Origin: an uncultured Bacteroidota bacterium
Lineage (GTDB): Bacteria; Bacteroidota; Bacteroidia; NS11-12g; UBA9320
DNA: 53,385 nt
Assembly (NCBI GenBank): GCA_913050005.1
Contig: CAJXBI010000006.1
Location: 1-53,385 of the forward strand
Direction of reading: 5' to 3'
In this document: positions 27,480-35,742 of the stretch, piece by piece
Layout of the letters: the number at the start of each line of letters is the position of its first letter
Numbering within the stretch: the stretch's first letter is position 1
Made by a program: the position numbers and the translations under genes
The notes under the pieces: generated by a model
Database searches by the model: none
Told to the model about the DNA's origin: nothing
The model's input: the letters and a program-made list of their open reading frames with translations, nothing else

Positions 27480-28802
27480 ATGGCTACACTCATTTTAATA
27501 GTATTTGTTCTCGGATACATTGGAATTGCTCTTGAGCACACAATAAAAATTGATAAAGCTGCTAGTGCTCTAGTTACTGGTATGTTATGTTGGACCATTT
27601 ATGTTTTCTCTCTAAATGAAGGGCATGACTTTATCCATATTATAGAACATGGCTTAAACGGCAATGGTGGTTTGTATCATCACATGTTCGATATAGCCAA
27701 TATTTTATTTTTTTTACTTGGTGCTATGACAATTGTCGAACTTATCGATGCTCACGAGGGTTTTGCAGTAATCACAGATCGAATAAAAACTGAAAATACT
27801 AGTAAGTTGCTATGGATTATATGCGTTCTTACATTCTTTTTCTCTGCTGCACTTGACAATCTTACTACCACAATTGTAATGGTTTCGCTTCTCAGAAAAC
27901 TAATTGAAGATGTCAAAACACGTTGGATTTTCGTAGGTATGGTAGTTATTTCTGCTAATGCAGGAGGAGCTTGGTCACCTATTGGTGATGTAACTACAAC
28001 GATGTTATGGATAAAAGGTCAGTTACCAAATGTTCCTCAAATTATCACCGAGCTATTCATACCTAGCCTTGTATCAATGATTGTCCCTTTGACTATACTA
28101 AGTTTAACTATTAAAGGCGAAATATCTCGCCCTATCAAACAAGAAAACTTAGATCATTACACTAACCCAACTACATCAGGAGAAAGAACATTTGTATTTT
28201 TCTTAGGAATTGCAGGTTTGATATTCGTACCAATTTTTAAAACATACACTCACCTACCTCCTTTTATGGGAATGATGTTGAGTCTTGGAATCTTATGGAC
28301 AGTTACAGAAATCATGCACAAAGGAAAAAGTAAAGCACAAAAACATCCACTTTCTGTAATTGGCGTGCTTCAAAAAATTGATACAGCAAGTGTTCTTTTT
28401 TTCTTGGGTATATTATTAGCTGTGGGTGCCCTTCAAGAATTTGGTCACTTACGAACTGCAGCAGAGAAATTAGATGTTTTTTTTAATGGTAATATTTTTT
28501 CTATTAATATCATTATTGGACTTTTATCAAGTATTGTAGATAATGTTCCTTTAGTAGCAGCAGCTCAAGGAATGTATGATATATCAGCAACTGGAGATTT
28601 TGCTGCAAACGGTCGATTTTGGCAATTTCTGGCTTTTTGTGCAGGAACCGGAGGTAGTTCATTAATAATTGGTTCTGCAGCCGGAGTAGCAGCTATGGGG
28701 CTTGAAAAAATTGATTTTTTATGGTACCTAAAAAAAATAAGTTGGTTAGCTGTAATTGGTTATTTATCAGGTGCACTCGTCTTTTATTTAATGTTCGCAT
28801 AG
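27480..28802 (+). CDS. nhaD: NhaD-type Na+/H+ antiporter
   Basis: A 440-residue membrane protein of the ion transporter superfamily with about twelve hydrophobic segments. Characteristic motifs are AALDNLTTTIVMVSLL, SANAGGAWSPIGDVTTTMLW, SSIVDNVPLVAAA and GTGGSSLIIGSAAGVAAMG. The paired Asp/Thr/Asn residues in the first two and third motifs form the ion-binding halves. It exports Na+ in exchange for H+, fitting a marine or saline habitat, though that is an inference. The start lies 12 bases after the HsdR-N-like gene, and the glycosyltransferase gene follows after 3 bases. Confidence 0.93.
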   Translation: MATLILIVFVLGYIGIALEHTIKIDKAASALVTGMLCWTIYVFSLNEGHDFIHIIEHGLNGNGGLYHHMFDIANILFFLLGAMTIVELIDAHEGFAVITDRIKTENTSKLLWIICVLTFFFSAALDNLTTTIVMVSLLRKLIEDVKTRWIFVGMVVISANAGGAWSPIGDVTTTMLWIKGQLPNVPQIITELFIPSLVSMIVPLTILSLTIKGEISRPIKQENLDHYTNPTTSGERTFVFFLGIAGLIFVPIFKTYTHLPPFMGMMLSLGILWTVTEIMHKGKSKAQKHPLSVIGVLQKIDTASVLFFLGILLAVGALQEFGHLRTAAEKLDVFFNGNIFSINIIIGLLSSIVDNVPLVAAAQGMYDISATGDFAANGRFWQFLAFCAGTGGSSLIIGSAAGVAAMGLEKIDFLWYLKKISWLAVIGYLSGALVFYLMFA

Positions 28803-28805
28803 CTT

Positions 28806-29561
28806 ATGATAGACGGGAAAAAGGTAGTTGTTGTGTTTCCGGCATATAATGCCGCTAAAACACTTGAAAGGACTTATAATGAATTACCCTTTGACATTGT
28901 GGATGAAACCATTCTTGTAGATGATGCTAGTAAGGACGATACTGCAGCTCTTGCAAAGAGAATTGGAATCAATCATGTTATAATCCATGATAAAAATAGA
29001 GGATATGGTGGTAATCAGAAAAGCTGTTATAATAAAGCCGTAAATATCGGTGCAGACATTGCTATTATGGTTCATCCCGATTATCAATATACACCTCTGC
29101 TTGTTAAAAGTATGTGTAGCATTATTGCAAACGGGGTTTTCCCCGTTGTTTATGCATCACGAATACTCGGAAAAGGAGCACTCAAAGGTGGAATGCCTTG
29201 GTATAAGTATGTTGCTAACCGAATTCTAACACTGGTACAAAATATTTTAATTGATCAAAAACTGAGTGAATATCACACAGGCTATCGTGCCTTTGACACT
29301 TCCATTTTCGATAAGATTGATATCATGAAAAACAGCAACGATTTTGTTTTCGATAATCAAATGACAGCTCAAATATTCTATGCAGGTTACGAGATTGGTG
29401 AAGTTACATGTCCGACAAAATATTTCGAAGACGCCAGCTCAATAAATCTTAAACGAAGTGCCATATACGGCTTAGGAGTTTTACTCGTATCAATCCAATA
29501 CCGCCTTTCAAAATGGGGGCTAGGTAAATTTGGAATTTATGACCTCAAAGGTAATAAGTAA
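28806..29561 (+). CDS. Glycosyltransferase family 2 protein (polyprenyl-phosphate sugar transferase-like)
   Basis: A 251-residue GT-A fold enzyme. It has the nucleotide-binding start VVFPAYNAAKTLERTYNELP, ILVDDASKDDTAALA, a metal-binding region that reads MVHPDYQYTP instead of a strict DxD, and the acceptor-side motif YHTGYRAF. The short length without membrane tail resembles soluble dolichyl/polyprenyl-phosphate mannose synthase-like GT2 enzymes. Donor and acceptor cannot be read from the sequence. It lies 3 bases behind nhaD, so they are probably cotranscribed although functionally unrelated. Its stop is one base from the stop of the convergent TPR gene. Confidence 0.85.
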   Translation: MIDGKKVVVVFPAYNAAKTLERTYNELPFDIVDETILVDDASKDDTAALAKRIGINHVIIHDKNRGYGGNQKSCYNKAVNIGADIAIMVHPDYQYTPLLVKSMCSIIANGVFPVVYASRILGKGALKGGMPWYKYVANRILTLVQNILIDQKLSEYHTGYRAFDTSIFDKIDIMKNSNDFVFDNQMTAQIFYAGYEIGEVTCPTKYFEDASSINLKRSAIYGLGVLLVSIQYRLSKWGLGKFGIYDLKGNK

Positions 29562-29562
29562 C

Positions 29563-30567
29563 CTATTTACAGTACTTGTTGATATAATCCATCCCCATAT
29601 TTTCTGACTTTCTCCATTGTTCGCAGGCTTCGTCTTTCTGTCCAAGACGATAAGATGAAATCCCTAAATTAAAATAGGCCAGTCGAATATCCTGATGATC
29701 ATATGCAATTGCCTTGATAAAATCCTTTTGCGCATTTTCATATGCTTGAAGTTGGAGGTTAAAAAAACCTCGATCAAAATAATAAGTTGGATTCTTGTCA
29801 TTAATACTTATTGCTTTAGTGTAATCACTAATTGCTATTGAAAATTCATCCTGACGAGCATAGCACTCTCCTCTTATGACAAAAGCCTCTGCATCATTAG
29901 TATTCGTAAGTAAGTAGATATTCAAATCTTGAATGGCTAAATTATTATTGCCAAATTCATAATGATATTTACCCCTTAAATAATAAGCTTCAATAAACGA
30001 AGGAGATTGAGAAATACAATCATTCAAATCTTTAAGACAGCCGATTGTGTCATTCATTAAATATCTTATTCTTGAGCGTTGTAAAAATTCCGAAGAATTG
30101 GAAGCCCTCAATTTAGCGGCTTTTTCCATGTCTGCGTATGCCTCACTTCTCATCCCAAATTTCACTAAAATGTCTAAACGTGATAAATAACCATTGATAT
30201 CATCAGGATTTAACATGACATACATATTCAAATCATTCAATGCCTTTTGAGGCTCATCCATAGCCGTAAATACAAAGGCACGATTGTAAAATGCATCTCC
30301 AACGCCTGGATTTATTTTAATGCACGTATTTAAATCTTTTAAAGCAGGTTCAAATTCTTCCATTTCAGCATAGACACTACCTCTACCCCAGTATGCTTCA
30401 GCCATTTTCGGATCAAGTTTAATTGCCGCATTAAAATCTTTTATTGCTCCCAAAACATTCCCCTCTTCAAACTTATCAATACCTGAGTTGTAACAAGAAA
30501 TTGCGTCCTGAGCCAATACAGACAAACAACTTAATAACATCCAAAGACAAAAAATATATTTCAACAT
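29563..30567 (-). CDS. Exported tetratricopeptide (TPR) repeat protein
   Basis: A 334-residue protein with a signal peptide (residues 1-20, ending in SVLAQ). About eight consecutive TPR units follow, each near 34 residues, with the usual W/A/Y/G/A/P spacing (for example AIKLDPKMAEAYWGRGSVY and ISINDKNPTYYFDRGFF). The repeats fill almost the whole mature protein, so it is a protein-interaction scaffold in the periplasm or at the outer membrane. The partner is unknown. It is monocistronic, convergent with the glycosyltransferase gene and divergent from the queuosine-precursor transporter gene. Confidence 0.85.
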   Translation of the reverse strand: MLKYIFCLWMLLSCLSVLAQDAISCYNSGIDKFEEGNVLGAIKDFNAAIKLDPKMAEAYWGRGSVYAEMEEFEPALKDLNTCIKINPGVGDAFYNRAFVFTAMDEPQKALNDLNMYVMLNPDDINGYLSRLDILVKFGMRSEAYADMEKAAKLRASNSSEFLQRSRIRYLMNDTIGCLKDLNDCISQSPSFIEAYYLRGKYHYEFGNNNLAIQDLNIYLLTNTNDAEAFVIRGECYARQDEFSIAISDYTKAISINDKNPTYYFDRGFFNLQLQAYENAQKDFIKAIAYDHQDIRLAYFNLGISSYRLGQKDEACEQWRKSENMGMDYINKYCK

Positions 30568-30644
30568 ATCAAATCACAATAATAATATTGTTGTTGATAA
30601 GGATTGTGCCTATATTTCCACACATCGTTTTATACTACTATTAA

Positions 30645-31412
30645 ATGAACATTTTAAAGAAAAAAGAAAATAAATTATTCTTAATTCTTGGTGGTTTTTT
30701 TATTTCCAATGCCATAATTGCTGAATTTATTGGTATAAAAATATTCTCTCTAGAAAGAACACTGGGTATTTATCCATACTATTATTCATTTTTTGGAGAA
30801 AAAATTAGTTTCAATCTGACTGCAGGAGTACTCTTATGGCCCATTGTTTTTGTTCTAACAGACATTATAAATGAGTATTTTGGTATCAAAGGTGTTCGTT
30901 TCCTATCTTTTTTGACAGTAGCTCTTATTAGCTATGCATTTATTGGAGTATACTTTGCTATTCACTTAACTCCTGCATCTTGGTGGGTAAAAAGTGCGAC
31001 GTCTGAAGGTATTCCAAATTTTCAAAACGCATTTGAAAAAATATTTGGACAGGGTTTATGGATTATTGGAGGTTCACTTATTGCTTTTTTAATTGGACAA
31101 ATAGTAGACGTACGTGTATTTCAAAAACTAAAGTCAATTACTGGAGAGAACAAAATATGGTTAAGAGCTACGGGAAGCACTTTAATTAGTCAACTAATTG
31201 ACAGTTTTGTGGTTTTATTCATAGCCTTTAAAATAGGAGCTGATTGGACTTGGAGTCTTTTTTTAGCAGTTGGAATATGCAACTACATATTCAAATTTAT
31301 TGTTGCAATAATTATGACTCCGTTCATTTATTTGGCACATATGGCTATCGACAGGTTTCTTGGCCCTATACTCTCTAAAGAAATGAAAGAAGAAGCTCTA
31401 AATATCAACTAA
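30645..31412 (+). CDS. yhhQ: Queuosine precursor transporter (YhhQ/QPTR family)
   Basis: A 255-residue membrane protein of the VUT/YhhQ family that imports preQ0/preQ1, precursors of the tRNA base queuosine. Six or so hydrophobic segments are visible. Family motifs include LWPIVFVLTDIINEYFG, ASWWV, and GSTLISQLIDSFVVLFIAF with TPFIYLAH near the end. queA, a later queuosine enzyme, lies elsewhere in the same window. I searched the 77-base upstream region for a preQ1 riboswitch and saw none. The stop codon overlaps that of the convergent DUF4159 gene as CTAA. Confidence 0.9.
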   Translation: MNILKKKENKLFLILGGFFISNAIIAEFIGIKIFSLERTLGIYPYYYSFFGEKISFNLTAGVLLWPIVFVLTDIINEYFGIKGVRFLSFLTVALISYAFIGVYFAIHLTPASWWVKSATSEGIPNFQNAFEKIFGQGLWIIGGSLIAFLIGQIVDVRVFQKLKSITGENKIWLRATGSTLISQLIDSFVVLFIAFKIGADWTWSLFLAVGICNYIFKFIVAIIMTPFIYLAHMAIDRFLGPILSKEMKEEALNIN

Positions 31413-32065
31413 TTATTGAATACGTATTGAATGATGTTAGCACCCATTTTAAGAGCCATCAATCTTTTTTCTGGACTATCGTCATAAATCCCCTCGTCTT
31501 CCCAGCCATTTCCTAAATCACATTCATAATCATAGAAACACAATAATCTTCCCTTGTAAATAATTCCAAACCCCTTTGGTGGCTTTCTATCATGCTCATG
31601 TATTTTGGGTAAGCCATTTGAAAATTTATATTTCTGATTGTAAATGGGGTGATTAAAAGGCAACTCAATAAAATCAAGTTCAGGAAATACTTTTTTCATT
31701 TCCGCCCTAACAAACTTATCTAAACCGTAATTGTCATCAATATGAAGAAACCCTCCTGCCAAAAGATAATTCCTCAAATTTTCAGCATCTGTTGCACTAA
31801 ATACAACATTTCCGTGACCTGTCATATACACATAAGGGTAATTAAAAATATCCTTACTTCCTACCTCAACAACTTCATCAGCAGGATTGATTGAAGTATT
31901 CAATGATGAATTGCAAAAATTAGCTAAGTTGGAGAGAGCAGTTCGATTAGCATACCAATCACCACCACCATCATACTTTAATTTTGCAATTTTGACTGAA
32001 AATTCTGAGGTGAATCCTAAAAAAACCAAACATAGTAGAGCAATATAGAATCTACTTAAATTCAT
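31409..32065 (-). CDS. DUF4159 domain exported protein
   Basis: A 218-residue protein with an N-terminal signal peptide (residues 1-20) and one DUF4159 domain filling the rest. Recognisable stretches are KIAKLKYDGGGDWYANRTAL, YMTGHGNVVF, LLAGGFLHIDDNYG, and the C-terminal MGANIIQYVF. The domain resembles class I glutamine-amidotransferase-like folds, but no catalytic residue is evident and no function is known. Its ATG overlaps the rsmE stop as ATGA, so it is coupled to rsmE. Confidence 0.88.
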   Translation of the reverse strand: MNLSRFYIALLCLVFLGFTSEFSVKIAKLKYDGGGDWYANRTALSNLANFCNSSLNTSINPADEVVEVGSKDIFNYPYVYMTGHGNVVFSATDAENLRNYLLAGGFLHIDDNYGLDKFVRAEMKKVFPELDFIELPFNHPIYNQKYKFSNGLPKIHEHDRKPPKGFGIIYKGRLLCFYDYECDLGNGWEDEGIYDDSPEKRLMALKMGANIIQYVFNN

Positions 32066-32739
32066 TGAAATCTAGATAAAGCCACAATAGCCGCTGTTTC
32101 AGTTCTTAACCTGTACCTTCCTAAATTTAATCCTTTGAAGTCATGGTTTGATGCGGATTCAACTTCTTTTCTTGAGAAATCTCCTTCAGGACCAATTAAA
32201 ACTAATTGTTTGATAGATGTATTTGAATTTTGATCCACTTTTATGAGATCAGCATAACAATGTGCAATAAATTTTGATTGGAAGTCTAACTTTAAAACAT
32301 CATTAAATTCCATCTCAGAAATGCTAGGTAAATAAAATCTTAAACTTTGTTTTACAGCTGATATAATTTTTTTTTCGAGTCGCTCAAAATTAGTTCGAGT
32401 ACGCTCCGTATTTGTTGTATGCATAAGAATGATTTCGTCGGAACCAATTTCTACAAGTTTCTCAATCATCCATTCTAACCTGTCTCTATTTTTGGTTGGT
32501 GAAACTGCTATAGTAACTCGTTCAGATTTTTCATGATACTCAGAATCAAGTATGGTGCACTCCACACTCCTTTTGTTCATTCTGTCAATTCCGCATTTAT
32601 ATAGGTTCCCTTTCCCATCAATAACGCGAATTACTTCACCTACTTTTTTTCTTAAAACTAACGAGCAGTGAATTGCTTCTTGATCTTTGAGTTTTATATT
32701 CCCTTCATTGATATCAGTGGTATAGAATAAATTATTCAA
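32062..32739 (-). CDS. rsmE: 16S rRNA m3U1498 methyltransferase RsmE
   Basis: A SPOUT-family methyltransferase acting on 16S rRNA U1498 with S-adenosylmethionine. The 225-residue protein has the N-terminal PUA-like part and the knot motifs KNRDRLEWMIEKLVEIG, KQSLRFYLPSI, LIGPEGDFSRKEVE and LGRYRLRTETAAI. The start is TTG at 32739: it gives MNNLFYTTDI, the normal RsmE opening, and no in-frame ATG precedes the conserved region (an ATG at 32750 is in another frame). It follows pntB after 15 bases. Confidence 0.93.
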   Translation of the reverse strand: MNNLFYTTDINEGNIKLKDQEAIHCSLVLRKKVGEVIRVIDGKGNLYKCGIDRMNKRSVECTILDSEYHEKSERVTIAVSPTKNRDRLEWMIEKLVEIGSDEIILMHTTNTERTRTNFERLEKKIISAVKQSLRFYLPSISEMEFNDVLKLDFQSKFIAHCYADLIKVDQNSNTSIKQLVLIGPEGDFSRKEVESASNHDFKGLNLGRYRLRTETAAIVALSRFQ

Positions 32740-32754
32740 GACAGAATCATTTTT

Positions 32755-34143
32755 TTAATCCAAGGCTTTCAATTCATTAACCAATTCAGTTAATACCTTT
32801 TTGGCATCGCCAAATAGCATATTCGTCTTATCCCTGAAAAATAATTCATTTTGAATTCCTGCGTATCCTGCATTCATACTTCGCTTGTTAACCACTATGT
32901 GTTTTGAATTTTCAACCTCTAATATTGGCATACCATAAATAGGACTAGTCGGATCTGTTTTTGCCGCTGGATTTACAACATCATTTGCACCAACAACAAG
33001 TACTAAATCTGTTTGAGAAAACTCCGGATTTACATCTTCCATTTCCTTAAGTTTATCGTAATCAACATTACTCTCTGCCAACAAGACATTCATATGTCCA
33101 GGCATTCTTCCTGCAACTGGATGAATTGCATAAGCTACTTCAACGCCACGATCTTCAAGTAGTTGTTCTAATTCTTTTATCACATGTTGAGCTTGAGCAA
33201 CAGCCAATCCATATCCTGGCACGATCAATATTTTATTGCTGTAGTTCATTTGAACTGCAAGATCGCTAGGACCCACTTCTTTAACTGTTCCTTGAGATGC
33301 ACCTCCCATAGATTTTGTGGTATCTCCATCTCCAAAAGCTCCGAAGATTACATTGAATAATGGTCTGTTCATAGCCTCACACATTACAAGTGTAAGTAAT
33401 GTACCGGCACTACCTACAAGAATACCACCTGTAAGCATAACCTGATTTCCATATAGGAATCCTCCAAATGCAGCAGCTAAGCCAGTGAATGAATTAAGTA
33501 GTGATATAACTACGGGCATATCTGCTCCTCCAATTGGAATAACAAAAAGAATTCCATAAATAATTGCTGCAGTGAAAAGTCCATACAAATGAGCCTCACT
33601 ATGCGTACCCGTCCAAACAATAAAAATAGAATAGACAGCTAAACCAATCAGTATAATTGTGTTCAGGATATTATATTTAGGCAATCGAATTGCATTTCTT
33701 AGGGTACCATTCAATTTTGCCCAGGCGATTATACTTCCACTAAAGGATACAGAACCTATGATCATACCCGCGAGAATGATTGCAATATTTGTAGAATTAT
33801 CTAGGTTGTGGTGAAACTCTACTAACCCAATCAAAGCAGCACAAGCACCCCCCATTCCATTGAATAAGGATACTAGTTCAGGCATTTTAGTCATTTGAAC
33901 GCGTTTGGCCGTTAACCATCCGACAATAGTTCCTAGAGCTATTGCTCCAAAAATAAGACCATAAATAATGGTATTGACCTCACCTTCGTGAAGAAAGATA
34001 GTAGCTAAAATTGCAGCTACCATTCCAACAGCAGCAAAAATATTCCCATTCCTGGCTGTTTTAGGATTACTCAACATTTTGAGTCCTAAAATAAAGGTAA
34101 CTGAAGCAAATAAGTAGATGATGTGTATGATGTTTAAACTCAT
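32755..34143 (-). CDS. pntB: NAD(P) transhydrogenase beta subunit PntB
   Basis: Membrane subunit of the proton-translocating transhydrogenase that reduces NADP+ with NADH. The 462-residue protein has about nine hydrophobic segments and then the NADP-binding domain III (about residues 285-462). That domain includes IVPGYGLAVAQAQH, YAIHPVAGRMPGHMNVLLAE, LVVGANDVVNPAAKTDP and VVNKRSMNAGYAG. Motifs are intact. It is the third gene of pntAA-pntAB-pntB and overlaps pntAB by one base. Confidence 0.96.
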   Translation of the reverse strand: MSLNIIHIIYLFASVTFILGLKMLSNPKTARNGNIFAAVGMVAAILATIFLHEGEVNTIIYGLIFGAIALGTIVGWLTAKRVQMTKMPELVSLFNGMGGACAALIGLVEFHHNLDNSTNIAIILAGMIIGSVSFSGSIIAWAKLNGTLRNAIRLPKYNILNTIILIGLAVYSIFIVWTGTHSEAHLYGLFTAAIIYGILFVIPIGGADMPVVISLLNSFTGLAAAFGGFLYGNQVMLTGGILVGSAGTLLTLVMCEAMNRPLFNVIFGAFGDGDTTKSMGGASQGTVKEVGPSDLAVQMNYSNKILIVPGYGLAVAQAQHVIKELEQLLEDRGVEVAYAIHPVAGRMPGHMNVLLAESNVDYDKLKEMEDVNPEFSQTDLVLVVGANDVVNPAAKTDPTSPIYGMPILEVENSKHIVVNKRSMNAGYAGIQNELFFRDKTNMLFGDAKKVLTELVNELKALD

Positions 34144-34451
34144 TATTTCTTCTTTTTAAACATTTCTAACATTCTATCAGTAACAACAAAACCTCCAACA
34201 ACATTGAGGGTCCCAAGAAATACTGCAATAAAACCAAGTATCATTGAAACATAATTTGTTGGCTCTGAGTTGAGCATTACAATAATTGCTCCTACTACCA
34301 CTACACCGTGTATCGCATTTGCACCTGACATTAGTGGTGTATGTAATACCGCTGGCACTTTACCAATAACTTCTACCCCCACAAAAACCATCAAGACTAC
34401 GATAAATATCATGTCTTTATTTTGGCTGAAAAATTCTATTATTTCATTCAT
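34143..34451 (-). CDS. pntAB: NAD(P) transhydrogenase alpha subunit, membrane part (PntAB)
   Basis: A 102-residue protein with three to four hydrophobic segments, corresponding to the membrane domain of the E. coli PntA C-terminus. GVEVIGKVPAVLHTPLMSGANAIHGVV is the conserved signature. The alpha subunit is split into two genes here (soluble PntAA and membrane PntAB), the common arrangement outside the enterobacteria. It lies 17 bases after pntAA and overlaps pntB. Confidence 0.94.
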   Translation of the reverse strand: MNEIIEFFSQNKDMIFIVVLMVFVGVEVIGKVPAVLHTPLMSGANAIHGVVVVGAIIVMLNSEPTNYVSMILGFIAVFLGTLNVVGGFVVTDRMLEMFKKKK

Positions 34452-34468
34452 TCTCTTTATTCCTTTAA

Positions 34469-35557
34469 TTAAATATTATTTACTATGAGTGTTTCTCTCG
34501 TAATCTCATCTTCCATATCCCATTTAAACTTCCCTTCTTCGACTAAATGAGTCAAAAAAGTATCAATATTTCTACTCAATAACTCACTCGCATTGGTAGG
34601 TAATTGAGCTGGAAAATTACTCACCCCAACTATTTTTACCCCTTGATGAAAAACAGTTTCATCTGGCTTACTAAATTCCGTATTGCCGCCTTTGGCTACA
34701 GCCATATCTACTATAATAGATCCGTTTTTCATCATTTCAATTTGTTCTTTTGTAATTAAAATTGGGGCCTTAGCACCTTGTACTAAAGCAGTTGTTATCA
34801 CAATATCAGCTTGAGAAAGTGATTTATTAACCACTTCTTTTTGTTTAGCAAAATATTCTTCTGTTACCTCTTGAGCATATCCTCCCTCTACTTTAACGCC
34901 GTCATCTTCTACGGTTAAGAATTTAGCACCTAATGATTCGGTCTGTTCTTTACATTCAAGCCTTACATCAGTAGCCTCAACAATAGCTCCCAATCTTTTT
35001 GCAGTAGCAATTGCTTGAAGTCCAGCAACTCCAACACCAAATATTAATACTTTACTCGGAGATATGGTTCCTGCAGCTGTCATAAGCATTGGAAATATTT
35101 TCCCAGCATTATCGGCTCCACAAATTACCGCTTTGTAGCCGGATAGATTACTTTGAGAACTTAACACATCCATACTTTGTGCACGACTAATTCTAGGCAT
35201 CGCATCCAGACTAAGAGCAGACACCCCTTTTTCGTTAAGTTCAGAAATCAGGTCTTCATTTAATCGATGAAATAATTGCGACAGCCAAATTTGTCCTTTC
35301 TTAAGATGCTTTAAGTCAACTGTAGATGGTGGGTTAATCTTTATAATAACATCTGAATCTGTAATAGCCTCCTTGAGTGTTTTTGCAATTGAAGCTCCTG
35401 AGTCTATGTAATCCTCATCAGTAAATGATGCATTTGCCCCAGCACCCAATTCTATAAGTACCTCAAAACCTAGTTTGATTAATTTTTGGACAGACTTCGG
35501 CACTATAGCCACTCGTGTCTCTCCATCATCTGTTTCTCTTAATATTGATAGTTTCAA
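34469..35557 (-). CDS. pntAA: NAD(P) transhydrogenase alpha subunit, soluble part (PntAA)
   Basis: NAD-binding domain I of the transhydrogenase. The 362-residue protein has the alanine-dehydrogenase-like N-terminal fold (LRETDDGETRVAIVPKSV). Its Rossmann nucleotide motif is FGVGVAGLQAIATAKRLGA, followed by EATDVR, TTALVQGAKAP and SIIVDMA. The start is TTG at 35557: it gives MKLSILRETDDGE, the standard opening, and a stop codon lies five codons upstream without an ATG. A weak promoter box (TAATTTTG on the minus strand at 35627-35620) lies upstream. Confidence 0.94.
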   Translation of the reverse strand: MKLSILRETDDGETRVAIVPKSVQKLIKLGFEVLIELGAGANASFTDEDYIDSGASIAKTLKEAITDSDVIIKINPPSTVDLKHLKKGQIWLSQLFHRLNEDLISELNEKGVSALSLDAMPRISRAQSMDVLSSQSNLSGYKAVICGADNAGKIFPMLMTAAGTISPSKVLIFGVGVAGLQAIATAKRLGAIVEATDVRLECKEQTESLGAKFLTVEDDGVKVEGGYAQEVTEEYFAKQKEVVNKSLSQADIVITTALVQGAKAPILITKEQIEMMKNGSIIVDMAVAKGGNTEFSKPDETVFHQGVKIVGVSNFPAQLPTNASELLSRNIDTFLTHLVEEGKFKWDMEDEITRETLIVNNI

Positions 35558-35680
35558 AAGAATAGTTTTTTAAGGGTGTAAAAATAGGTTAAGTCCTCTT
35601 TATGTGGAAATATATTGCGCAAAATTAATGATAGAGTTGATCTATAACTTTAATAATATAAGATATTGACTCTTAAACTA

Positions 35681-35712
35681 AAAAAGAACCCTCTGTTAGC
35701 AGAGGGTTCTTT
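35681..35712 (-). terminator. Terminator of dnaK
   Basis: A perfect 13-base-pair stem, AAAGAACCCTCTG (35683-35695) with its complement (35700-35712) around a TTAG loop, followed on the minus strand by T-rich sequence. It lies 31 bases past the dnaK stop. Confidence 0.9.
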
Positions 35713-35742
35713 AGTTCATTTAATTTATTATAATGTTAGCAG

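Noticed and set aside
27015-28802. Possible restriction or defence island around the HsdR-N-like gene
   Set aside because: The neighbours are a Na+/H+ antiporter, a glycosyltransferase and holA; there is no methylase, specificity subunit, helicase or mobile element.
30568-30644. Possible preQ1 riboswitch or operator upstream of the queuosine transporter
   Set aside because: No preQ1-like pseudoknot pattern is present. The only structure is a 6-base inverted repeat (30576-30591) in AT-rich DNA, which is easily due to chance.
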